Shown here in pieces: positions 23,057 to 31,048 of a DNA stretch of 64,000 nt. This DNA comes from an uncultured Prevotellaceae bacterium (lineage in GTDB: Bacteria > Bacteroidota > Bacteroidia > Bacteroidales > Bacteroidaceae), in contig OMXS01000008.1 in assembly GCA_900315095.1 (NCBI GenBank), positions 1-64,000 of the forward strand, read 5' to 3'. Made by a program: the position numbers and the translations under genes. The notes below the pieces were generated by a model, which searched no databases, was not told where the DNA came from, and was given only the letters and a program-made list of their open reading frames with translations. Within the stretch, counting starts at the first letter, position 1; every line of letters starts with the position of its first letter.

Positions 23057-25918
23057 ATGAGAGAAGCAAGATTAATACTTGATGACGGAAGTCAGTTTAT
23101 AGGTCGTTCGTTTGGATATGATGCTAATACTGTGGGCGAGGTGGTTTTCAATACTGCAATGACAGGCTATCCTGAAAGTCTGACAGACCCGAGCTATGCA
23201 GGACAGATATTAGTGACAACCTTCCCGCTGATAGGTAACTATGGAGTACCTGATGCAGGCATGGGTAACGATGGACTTCCTTTGTTTATGGAGAGCGAGC
23301 GAATTTATCCCAAGGCATTGGTTGTTGCCGACTACAGCAAAGCATATTCACATTGGAATGCTGCCGAGAGTCTAGAATCGTGGTTGAAACGCGAGAAGAT
23401 ACCTGCCATAACGGGCATTGACACGCGAAGGCTAACCAAGGTACTCAGGGAAAGTGGTGTCATGATGGGGAAAATAGTTATAGATGGCATTAACGACACA
23501 GAGGATACAGATAGCATAGATTACGGTTCCGTGAACTGGGTGGAGAAGGTAAGTTGCAAGGAGGTCATAACCTATCAACCAACACCAAACACCCATCACC
23601 AAACACCTAAGCGTGTTGTACTTGTGGACTGCGGCGTCAAGGCAAACATTATCCGTTGTTTGACAAGAAGGGGTGTTGAGGTTATTCGTGTTCCATGGGA
23701 CTATGACTTTAACCAACTCGACTTCGATGGACTGTTTTTATCCAATGGTCCTGGCGATCCAGAGCAGTGCGGCAAGACTGTGGAACACATTAGAAAATTC
23801 CTTGCTAACGGACAAGTACGTCCTTGTATGGGTATCTGTCTTGGTAACCAACTTCTTGCACGTGCGGCAGGAGCCAACACATATAAGTTGAAATACGGTC
23901 ATCGCTCGCACAACCAACCTGTCAGGAAAATTGGCACGACGCAATGCTTTATCACGAGCCAGAATCATGGATATGCCGTTGATGACGCGACGCTGCCATC
24001 AGGCTGGACTCCGTTATTCGTCAACATGAACGACGGCTCGAATGAGGGAATACGCCATCAGACGAAACCGTGGTTTTCTGCACAGTTTCACCCAGAGGCA
24101 TGCTCTGGTCCTGTGGACACGGAGTTTTTGTTTGATGAGTTCGTTTCTTTGGTGGATAAGTTTACAAATAATCAAAATGACAAGCCGGATGTATGTGTAA
24201 ACAACTCGTCAACACCAAATAACGATATGCCGACTATAAAGAAAGTGCTCTTGCTGGGTAGTGGAGCATTGAGGATAGGGCAGGCAGGCGAGTTCGACTA
24301 TAGTGGCTCGCAAGCACTTAAAGCATTGAGAGAGGAGGGCATCCATACTATTCTCGTTAATCCAAACATTGCCACGGTGCAGACATCTAAAGATGTTGCC
24401 GATACTGTGTATTTTCAGCCTGTGACGCCAGAGTTGGTGGAACGTATTATAGAAAAAGAACGTCCCGATGGCATCTTGCTGTCATTTGGTGGACAAACGG
24501 CTCTGAACTGTGGTGTGGAACTTTACCAAAAGGGTGTTTTCGATAAGTATGGTGTTCAGGTATTGGGAACCCCTGTTCAAGCAATTATCGATACGGAAGA
24601 TCGTGACCGTTTCGTGCAGCGGCTCGATGAGATAGGGGTGAAGACTATCAAAAGTGAGGCTTGCTCTTCTGTTGAGGAGGTGCAGAGGGCTGCGCATGAA
24701 CTTGGTTTCCCCGTAATCTTAAGAGCTGCTTATGCACTCGGAGGGTTAGGTAGTGGATTCTGCGACAATGAGACTGAGCTTTTGTCACAAGCAGAGGAAG
24801 CCTTTTCATTCTCGCCTCAGGTTTTGGTAGAGAAGAGTCTGCGTGGCTGGAAGGAGATAGAGTATGAGGTTGTACGCGACCGCTTTGACAATTGCATCAC
24901 GGTCTGCAATATGGAGAATTTCGATCCTCTGGGTATCCATACAGGCGAGAGTATCGTCGTTGCTCCCAGCCAGACACTCTCGAATGCTGAATATCATAAA
25001 TTGCGTGCTCTTGCCATCAAGATAGTCCGTCACATCGGAATCGTCGGCGAATGTAATGTGCAGTATGCCTTCGACCCACAGTCGGAGGACTATCGTGTCA
25101 TTGAGGTAAATGCCCGTCTCAGCCGTTCTTCTGCGCTCGCCTCAAAAGCAACGGGCTATCCGCTCGCCTTCGTAGCCGCCAAGTTAGGACTTGGTTTTGG
25201 CATCTTTGAGTTAAAGAATTCAATCACCAAGACCACGACAGCATTTTTCGAGCCAGCTCTCGACTATGTGGTTGTGAAAATTCCTCGCTGGGACTTGACA
25301 AAGTTCCGTGGCGTGAAGCGTGAGCTCGGTTCCTCGATGAAGAGTGTTGGCGAGGTAATGTCCATCGGTCGCACATTTGAAGAGGCTCTTCAGAAAGGTC
25401 TTCGCATGATAGGTCAGGGCATGCACGGATTTGTGGAAAACCACGAAATAAAAATCAAGGATATTGTTAAGGCACTTCATGAACCTACTGACATGCGTAT
25501 CTTTGTCGTGTCGAAGGCCATGAAGGTGGGGTATAGTGTAGAGCAGATTCATCAGCTGACGATGATTGACCGCTGGTTCCTTGAGAAGTTGAAACATATC
25601 ATTGATATTGACCAGCAGTTGCGTGAGTTTAGGCAGTTGGCTGATATGGTAACGTTTATGGAGCCAATGGAACTCGTTGAGTATCTCGAAGCTCCAGAAT
25701 TTGTAAATCTCTTGCGCGAGGCCAAGGTGTATGGTTTTTCAGATTTCCAAATAGGGCGTGCCATAGGACTTGAGAACTGTATGAGTATGGAGCAGGCAGG
25801 TCTCACCATTCGTAAGTGGCGTAAAGAACTGGATGTTGTGCCAACGGTCAACCAGATAGACACCCTTGCTGCCGAATATCCAACAGAAACCAATTATCTT
25901 TATCTCTCATACTTGTAA
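23057..25918 (+). CDS. carA: Carbamoyl phosphate synthetase: small subunit fused to the first half of the large subunit
   Basis: One 953-residue frame. Residues 1 to about 378 are a complete CarA glutaminase subunit: N-terminal domain, then Cys in MGICLGNQLL and His/Glu in SAQFHPEACS. A short Asn/Thr-rich linker leads to a CarB-type start (MPTIKKVLLLGSGALRIGQ) at about residue 392. What follows is the first ATP-grasp half (carboxyphosphate synthetase) and the oligomerisation domain, ending at AAEYPTETNYLYLSYL. The second ATP-grasp half and the allosteric (MGS-like) domain, about 500 residues, are absent and not found elsewhere in the window. Either another locus supplies full-length CarB or this fused half works as a dimer. 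A short repeat insertion lies at residues 172-184. Confidence 0.9.
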   Translation: MREARLILDDGSQFIGRSFGYDANTVGEVVFNTAMTGYPESLTDPSYAGQILVTTFPLIGNYGVPDAGMGNDGLPLFMESERIYPKALVVADYSKAYSHWNAAESLESWLKREKIPAITGIDTRRLTKVLRESGVMMGKIVIDGINDTEDTDSIDYGSVNWVEKVSCKEVITYQPTPNTHHQTPKRVVLVDCGVKANIIRCLTRRGVEVIRVPWDYDFNQLDFDGLFLSNGPGDPEQCGKTVEHIRKFLANGQVRPCMGICLGNQLLARAAGANTYKLKYGHRSHNQPVRKIGTTQCFITSQNHGYAVDDATLPSGWTPLFVNMNDGSNEGIRHQTKPWFSAQFHPEACSGPVDTEFLFDEFVSLVDKFTNNQNDKPDVCVNNSSTPNNDMPTIKKVLLLGSGALRIGQAGEFDYSGSQALKALREEGIHTILVNPNIATVQTSKDVADTVYFQPVTPELVERIIEKERPDGILLSFGGQTALNCGVELYQKGVFDKYGVQVLGTPVQAIIDTEDRDRFVQRLDEIGVKTIKSEACSSVEEVQRAAHELGFPVILRAAYALGGLGSGFCDNETELLSQAEEAFSFSPQVLVEKSLRGWKEIEYEVVRDRFDNCITVCNMENFDPLGIHTGESIVVAPSQTLSNAEYHKLRALAIKIVRHIGIVGECNVQYAFDPQSEDYRVIEVNARLSRSSALASKATGYPLAFVAAKLGLGFGIFELKNSITKTTTAFFEPALDYVVVKIPRWDLTKFRGVKRELGSSMKSVGEVMSIGRTFEEALQKGLRMIGQGMHGFVENHEIKIKDIVKALHEPTDMRIFVVSKAMKVGYSVEQIHQLTMIDRWFLEKLKHIIDIDQQLREFRQLADMVTFMEPMELVEYLEAPEFVNLLREAKVYGFSDFQIGRAIGLENCMSMEQAGLTIRKWRKELDVVPTVNQIDTLAAEYPTETNYLYLSYL
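23572..23609. repeat. Repeat insertion in the CarA interdomain linker (family B)
   Basis: CAACCAACACCAAACACCC followed by ATCACCAAACACC, translated as TYQPTPNTHHQTPK exactly between the CarA N-terminal and glutaminase domains. The same text style occurs in ispD (39051-39082) and, complemented, between genes at 50313-50350. Confidence 0.7.
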
Positions 25919-25962
25919 TTATTGAATTGTAAAATAGTAGAATCGTTAAATCGTCTAATAAA
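25919..25962. repeat. A/T-rich low-complexity repeat between carA-carB' and asnB (family D)
   Basis: ATTGAATTGTAAAATAGTAG and AATCGTTAAATCGTC variants fill the 47-nt gap, as in the gaps before the PurF-like gene and gltD. Confidence 0.65.
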
Positions 25963-25965
25963 TAT

Positions 25966-27723
25966 ATGTGTGGAATAGTAGCTATACTGAACGTGAAGGA
26001 ACAGACGCAGGAATTGCGTCAAAAAGCATTGGGCATGAGTCAGAAAATCCGTCATCGCGGTCCTGACTGGAGTGGAATCTACTGTGGCGGAAATGCCGTT
26101 CTCGCTCATGAGCGACTGAGTATTATCGACCCTGAATCGGGAGGACAACCTCTCTATTCGCCAGACAGGAAACAAGTATTGGCCGTCAATGGCGAGATAT
26201 ACAACCATCAGGAAATACGCCGTCGTTATATCGGTCAGTATGAGTTTCAAACGGGTAGCGACTGCGAGGTAATCCTTGCTCTATATAGGAGCCTCACCTC
26301 CAGCTCCTCTCCAACGGGAGAGAGGAGTATAAACACTCATGAGCAGATTTGCGCGATGCTAGAACAGTTAAGTGGAATCTTTGCCTTTGTACTTTACGAC
26401 GAGGAGCGCGACGAGTTTCTTATAGCCCGTGACCCTATAGGTGTCATACCATTATATATTGGTTACGATAGTGACGGCACCGTTTATGTAGCTTCGGAAC
26501 TGAAAGCCCTTGAAGGGCAATGTGAGCGTTACGAGCCATTCCCTCCAGGTCATTATTATTGGAGTGTGTCGCCAGGTTTAAAGCGGTACTACCAACGTGA
26601 CTGGATGCAGTATGAGGCCGTTAAAGACAACCCTGCCAGCGTTGAGTCAATTCGCTATGCACTCTATGATGCAGTTCGTAGGCAGTTGATGTCCGACGTG
26701 CCATACGGGGTACTCCTATCAGGTGGACTTGACAGTAGTGTTATCTCTGCCATCGCACAGAAGTTTAGCGAACATCGCATTGAGGATGACAGTCGCACGA
26801 AAGCCTATTGGCCACGACTTCATTCCTTTGCCGTCGGTCTGAAGGGGGCTCCCGACTTGGCTAAAGCCCGTCTTGTGGCTGACCATATTGGAACTGTACA
26901 TCACGAAATCAACTATACCATTCAGGAAGGACTTGATGCCATCCGTGATGTCATATACTATATCGAGACTTATGATGTCACCACCGTTCGTGCCTCCACA
27001 CCAATGTATTTATTGGCACGTGTGATAAAGTCGATAGGTATTAAGATGGTGCTTTCAGGCGAAGGTGCCGATGAAATTTTCGGTGGTTACCTCTACTTCC
27101 ATAAAGCTCCATCTGCCAAAGATTTCCATGAGGAGACAGTTCGCAAACTCTCAAAGCTCCATCTCTATGATTGCCTGCGTGCAAACAAAAGTCTATCGGC
27201 TTGGGGTGTGGAGGGTCGTGTGCCGTTTCTTGACAAGGAGTTCCTCGATGTTGCCATGCGTACCAATCCGGAAGCAAAGATGTGTGGCCCCCTCCCATCC
27301 TCCCCCGATATGGGAGGAGCTGAAAACGGCTTTGTTATTGAGAAGAAGATTGTGCGAGAGGCCTTTGCCGACTTGCTACCAGAAGAGATAGCATGGAGAC
27401 AGAAAGAACAGTTCAGCGATGGCGTTGGATACTCGTGGATAGATACTCTTAAAGACATCACTTCTAAAGCCGTTTCGGACGAGCAGATGGCTCATGCGGC
27501 GGAACGTTTCCCTATCAACCCGCCGAAGAACAAGGAGGAGTATTACTACCGTAGTATCTTTGCCGAGCATTTCCCCTCTGACTCTGCTGCCCGTAGCGTG
27601 CCCTCGGAGGCTAGCGTTGCCTGCTCCACAGCCGTTGCTCTTGAATGGGATGCCGCCTTCCGTAACATGAATGACCCTAGTGGCCGTGCCGTCAAAGGCG
27701 TACACGAGCAGGCTTATTCTTAA
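25966..27723 (+). CDS. asnB: Asparagine synthase (glutamine-hydrolysing), with two in-frame repeat insertions
   Basis: Makes asparagine from aspartate, ATP and glutamine. Cys2 after the start Met (MCGIVAIL) is the class II glutaminase nucleophile. The glutaminase pocket RLSIIDPESGGQPLY and NGEIYNH are intact, and the synthetase domain has the PP-loop LLSGGLDSSVISAIA. The 585 residues are slightly longer than E. coli AsnB (about 554). Two loops, residues about 109-121 (TSSSSPTGERS) and 441-451 (PLPSSPDMGGA), are encoded by small CCTCC/GGAGG hairpins of the repeat family found in gltD. The gene closes the amidotransferase run, and a 22-bp palindrome array begins 57 nt after the stop. Confidence 0.96.
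   Translation: MCGIVAILNVKEQTQELRQKALGMSQKIRHRGPDWSGIYCGGNAVLAHERLSIIDPESGGQPLYSPDRKQVLAVNGEIYNHQEIRRRYIGQYEFQTGSDCEVILALYRSLTSSSSPTGERSINTHEQICAMLEQLSGIFAFVLYDEERDEFLIARDPIGVIPLYIGYDSDGTVYVASELKALEGQCERYEPFPPGHYYWSVSPGLKRYYQRDWMQYEAVKDNPASVESIRYALYDAVRRQLMSDVPYGVLLSGGLDSSVISAIAQKFSEHRIEDDSRTKAYWPRLHSFAVGLKGAPDLAKARLVADHIGTVHHEINYTIQEGLDAIRDVIYYIETYDVTTVRASTPMYLLARVIKSIGIKMVLSGEGADEIFGGYLYFHKAPSAKDFHEETVRKLSKLHLYDCLRANKSLSAWGVEGRVPFLDKEFLDVAMRTNPEAKMCGPLPSSPDMGGAENGFVIEKKIVREAFADLLPEEIAWRQKEQFSDGVGYSWIDTLKDITSKAVSDEQMAHAAERFPINPPKNKEEYYYRSIFAEHFPSDSAARSVPSEASVACSTAVALEWDAAFRNMNDPSGRAVKGVHEQAYS
26291..26330. repeat. Repeat insertion 1 in asnB (family A)
   Basis: CTCCTCTCC (26304-26312) pairs with GGAGAGAGGAG (26317-26327) around a 4-nt gap; translated in frame in the glutaminase domain. 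Confidence 0.7.
27288..27320. repeat. Repeat insertion 2 in asnB (family A)
   Basis: CTCCCAT (27292-27298) pairs with ATGGGAG (27310-27316), within CCCCCTCCCATCCTCCCCC and GGGAGGAGC; translated in frame in the synthetase domain. Confidence 0.7.
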
Positions 27724-27779
27724 TCTCACATCGCTTATATTAGCGGCAAATAGTGGAGAAAGATATATGTTCTGGATTG

Positions 27780-27862
27780 TTACAAGCGGTTTGTAACTGT
27801 ATTACAAGCCGCTTGTAACATCATTACAAACGGTCTGTAATCTCTTTACAAGGCGCTTGTAA
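27780..27862. repeat. Array of four 17-bp palindromes with exact 22-bp period
   Basis: Palindromes start at 27780, 27802, 27824 and 27846: TTACAAGCGGTTTGTAA, TTACAAGCCGCTTGTAA (perfect around its central base), TTACAAACGGTCTGTAA and TTACAAGGCGCTTGTAA. The 5-bp spacers differ. The array lies after the asnB stop and 37 bp before a perfect promoter, so it could be a multi-site operator or a downstream element of asnB. Confidence 0.92.
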
Positions 27863-27898
27863 TAATATCGAAGCATGTGAAAAATGTTGCGATAAAAT

Positions 27899-27929
27899 TT
27901 TGTTGTGTGGCAAACTTGCAGTAATTTTG
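27899..27929 (+). promoter_or_regulatory. Full consensus promoter for the sulfatase-fold transferase
   Basis: TTTG (27899-27902), 19 bp, TAATTTTG (27922-27929). It lies downstream of the GTG codon at 27905, so translation must start later, at the ATG at 27953. Confidence 0.85.
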
Positions 27930-27952
27930 CGGTGAAATTACTGAAAGTGAAG

Positions 27953-29791
27953 ATGTTCAAGAAGATAAACAACTTGCTCGCCTTGCCCCTTTTGCCCATT
28001 ACGAGGAACGCTGTGTTCTTCGTGATGATGTTCATTTTGGGCGCGGTGTGCACCTATGCCGTGCTACCTGAGCGTCGCGGAGCCCATGTTTTCGAGTTCT
28101 GGTGGCAGGAACTGTTTGTTGATGTCTATTTCGTTTGTGCCCTGTTGGCCGCTCTTCCCGAAAAGGTGAGGCGATGGGTGCGCCTTGCGCTATACATCAT
28201 CTTTTACGCAATAGCCATCGTTGACGTGTATTGTTTCGTGAAGTTCGACTCCACGCTGACTCCCACGATGTTGCTCCTTGTGGGCGAGACTAATAGCGGC
28301 GAGGCATCAGAGTTCTTCCGTTCCTATTTCAGTTGGGACCTCCTGTCGAGTCGTCTTGGATGGGTGCTGCTCGTGCTGCTTGTAAACATCATCGTGGAGG
28401 GTATAGTTGCGTGGGTTAAACACAGGCGCAAGGAGCACGAGGAGGACAGTTTCAGCCTTCGCAAAGGAATGTTCTCAGTGGCGAGAACGTGTTGTTTGTC
28501 GCCAATGCTGAATCCTCTGTTGTCGCTGCTGGTCACGGTTTTCGTAATCTATTGCCTTACGGAATGCTGGACGAACAAGCAGGCGGAGTATCGTCTGATG
28601 TCGTATGACAATATTGGTGATGTGGAACATGAACTTACTGAGAAGACTTGTGCCAACCTCTACCTGCCCGTTTATCGTTTCGCTTTCAGCGTCTATGCAA
28701 ATCGTCTTACATCGAAGCAGGTATCAAGACTTGTTCATGGCATCAAGGATGCGGTGGTTGACAGTTGCAGTTACACCTCACCAAATATCGTGCTGGTGAT
28801 AGGCGAGAGTTACAACCGTCATCACTCGCAACTTTACGGATATGAAAAGCCGACGGCACCGCGCCAGTTGGAGCGTGAGCAGAAGGGTGAACTGATAAAG
28901 CTGGAGGATGCTGTGTCATCGTGGAACCTCACAAGTTATGTCTTCAAGCAGATGTTCTCGATGTATGCTGTGGGCGACAAGGACGACTGGTGCGACTATC
29001 CTCTGTTCCCGGAGTTGTTCCGCAATGCGGGCTATCATGTCACTTTCATCACTAACCAGTTTCTTCCGCAGGCGAAGGAGGCCGTCTATGACTTCAGCGG
29101 CGGTTTCTTCTTGAACAACGAGAAACTGAGCAAGGCGATGTTCGACACGCGCAATCAGAAACTTTACGACTATGACGACGGAGTGACTTACGAGTACGAC
29201 CGTCTGAAGAAGGAAAATACCGAGCACAATCTTATCATACTTCACTTGAGAGGTCAGCATGTTCACTATGCATCAAGAGTGCCGAAGGCGCAGAAACATT
29301 TCACCATTGACGACTACCAGCGAAAGGGGTTCACGAAGAAAGAACGACAAGTGATGGCCGATTACGACAACGCTCTGCTTTACAACGACTCTATTGTAGA
29401 TGAGATAGTAAAGCGTTTCGAGCAGGAAGATGCTATCGTTATATATGTACCAGATCATGGAGAAGAGTGTTATGACGGCGATGTTCACTTCTTCGGGCGC
29501 ATGCATAGCACCGAGATAACTGCCCGTTTGGCACATGAGGAGTTCGACATACCGATGTGGTTCTGGTGCTCGGAACGTTATCGCGAGGCACATCCCGACA
29601 TCGTGGAGTCTATTCGCAAAGCATCAACACTGCGTTATATGACCGATGCCTTGCCCCACACGCTGCTCCGATTGGCGGGAATCAGTACCCGATGGTATCG
29701 TCCAAGCCTCGACATCCTCAGCGATGAATATGATGACGAACGCCCCAGAATATTAAAACTTACAACCGACTATGATAAATTGGGGAAATAA
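27953..29791 (+). CDS. Membrane-anchored sulfatase-fold transferase (phosphoethanolamine transferase-like)
   Basis: A 612-residue protein with hydrophobic segments in its first 210 residues and a periplasmic alkaline-phosphatase-fold domain after that. VLVIGESYNRHHSQLYGYE matches the nucleophile region of EptA/CptA enzymes; Ser286 aligns with their catalytic Thr. PDHGEECYDG and a later HSTE supply likely metal ligands. Known relatives move phosphoethanolamine from phospholipid to lipid A or core sugars, so a lipid A or surface-glycan substrate is likely but unproven. The start was chosen because the promoter excludes the upstream GTG frame. An acyltransferase follows 82 nt downstream. Confidence 0.85.
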   Translation: MFKKINNLLALPLLPITRNAVFFVMMFILGAVCTYAVLPERRGAHVFEFWWQELFVDVYFVCALLAALPEKVRRWVRLALYIIFYAIAIVDVYCFVKFDSTLTPTMLLLVGETNSGEASEFFRSYFSWDLLSSRLGWVLLVLLVNIIVEGIVAWVKHRRKEHEEDSFSLRKGMFSVARTCCLSPMLNPLLSLLVTVFVIYCLTECWTNKQAEYRLMSYDNIGDVEHELTEKTCANLYLPVYRFAFSVYANRLTSKQVSRLVHGIKDAVVDSCSYTSPNIVLVIGESYNRHHSQLYGYEKPTAPRQLEREQKGELIKLEDAVSSWNLTSYVFKQMFSMYAVGDKDDWCDYPLFPELFRNAGYHVTFITNQFLPQAKEAVYDFSGGFFLNNEKLSKAMFDTRNQKLYDYDDGVTYEYDRLKKENTEHNLIILHLRGQHVHYASRVPKAQKHFTIDDYQRKGFTKKERQVMADYDNALLYNDSIVDEIVKRFEQEDAIVIYVPDHGEECYDGDVHFFGRMHSTEITARLAHEEFDIPMWFWCSERYREAHPDIVESIRKASTLRYMTDALPHTLLRLAGISTRWYRPSLDILSDEYDDERPRILKLTTDYDKLGK

Positions 29792-29873
29792 GACGGGACG
29801 GAGAAACGTGGAATGAGGAAGGAGAAAAGAACATTTTGACAACACAATTGTCAGCAACAAGACAAAAAGAAAA

Positions 29874-31028
29874 ATGCAAAATACAACGGAAAAGAATACA
29901 AACGCGACACTAAAGACAGGCAACGGACTTCTTGCGATGAGTGAGTCGGCTGCCCTTAGGGGCATTGCAATACTCGGTATCATGCTGCATAACTATTGCC
30001 ATTGGCTCGGTTTTGCGGTCAAGGAGAACGAGTATACGTTCGATGCAGAGCGACCTATGCAGTTCTGGGATAAGCTGATGTCGTTCGACTCCGACCTTTT
30101 CATCCATTTCTTCTCCTTCTTCGGACATTATGGTGTGCCCGTTTTCCTCTTCGTCAGCGGCTTCGGACTCGTGAAGAAATACGAGAAGGGGTTGAGTGTC
30201 GAGCGTCGAGCGTTGAGCGAAGACACTATTGATAGCAAGACAAATCTCTCTCAAAACTCATCTCTCAACGCTTTACACTTCATGAAAAAGCATTTCCTCA
30301 AGCTCTTCCGCTTGATGATAATCGGCTATGTCGTGTTTATCATTGTCTATTTCCTGCGCAACAGCAATGCCTCAACGGTGTTCAGCATCGACCATGTGAT
30401 TGCGCAACTGACGATGGTGATAAACTTCGTGTATAAGTATCCTGACAAAGCGATAACGCCTGGACCATATTGGTTCTTCGGACTTATGGTGCAACTCTAC
30501 GCTCTCTACATATTATTATATAACCGCTGGCGCAACTGGAAGGTGCTAATAGTTACTATTCTCATTTGCTGGGCAGTGGAGTGGGCCGCTAATGCCTATG
30601 GATGGGGTGCGATAAACTTCGTGCGTTACAACTTCATTGGCGGCGTGTTGCCCTTTGCTATGGGCATTGCCTACGCCCGTTGGGGAAGGGAACTGCCGCG
30701 CATGGGTTATCTCGCCTTGACTCTGTTGTCAGCACTCGTGGTGCTCTTCGGCAGTTTCTGGTTCCACGGATGGCTGTGGGTGCCCGTTGCTGTTGTTGTT
30801 GGAGCGGTGTCAACGGTGCGTCTCCTGCCTTCATGGCTGCTCAATCCTGCTGCTTGGGTGGGTGCTCTGTCGGCTGCAATCTTCGTGATGCATCCCGTGG
30901 CGCGTGAACTGATAATAAGTCATTACCGCCGAGCCGACATCTACGGCGGCATTGCCGTCTATGTGTTCAGTACCTTCGCAATGGCCATGTTGCTGCGATA
31001 TTTGCTGAAATATATACCCAAACCCTAA
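29874..31028 (+). CDS. Acyltransferase 3 family membrane protein with in-frame repeat insertion
   Basis: A 384-residue multi-helix protein of the acyltransferase 3 (OafA/WecH-like) family, which O-acylates surface sugars or other small acceptors. The family start is seen (SAALRGIAILGIMLHNYCHW, with the essential His), and about ten hydrophobic segments follow. Residues about 106-135 (GLSVERRALSEDTIDSKT ... SSLNAL) sit between two helices and are encoded by a repeat also found between genes at 56.5 kb. The gene follows the phosphoethanolamine transferase-like gene and may decorate the same surface molecule. Confidence 0.85.
   Translation: MQNTTEKNTNATLKTGNGLLAMSESAALRGIAILGIMLHNYCHWLGFAVKENEYTFDAERPMQFWDKLMSFDSDLFIHFFSFFGHYGVPVFLFVSGFGLVKKYEKGLSVERRALSEDTIDSKTNLSQNSSLNALHFMKKHFLKLFRLMIIGYVVFIIVYFLRNSNASTVFSIDHVIAQLTMVINFVYKYPDKAITPGPYWFFGLMVQLYALYILLYNRWRNWKVLIVTILICWAVEWAANAYGWGAINFVRYNFIGGVLPFAMGIAYARWGRELPRMGYLALTLLSALVVLFGSFWFHGWLWVPVAVVVGAVSTVRLLPSWLLNPAAWVGALSAAIFVMHPVARELIISHYRRADIYGGIAVYVFSTFAMAMLLRYLLKYIPKP
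30191..30278. repeat. Inverted low-complexity repeat inside the acyltransferase gene (family C)
   Basis: GTTGAGTGTCGAGCGTCGAG plus CGTTGAGCGA at 30191-30220 faces CTCTCTCAAAACTCATCTC plus TCAACGC at 30245-30270. The two arms are the same kind of GTTGAG repeat in opposite orientation around about 25 bp. The whole segment is translated in frame. Confidence 0.8.
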
Positions 31029-31048
31029 CAAACAAAAAACTTACTAAA

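Noticed and set aside
25900-25965. Frameshift hiding the second half of CarB
   Set aside because: After the stop there are only 47 bp of A/T-rich repeat before asnB; no sequence coding for the second CarB half is visible in any frame, so it is a true truncation, not a simple frame break.
27953-29791. Loss of the catalytic Thr in the sulfatase-fold transferase
   Set aside because: Aligning GESYNRHHSQLYGY with EptA (GETSR) and CptA (GESTQR) places a Ser at the nucleophile position, which is also used in the family, so no defect is implied.
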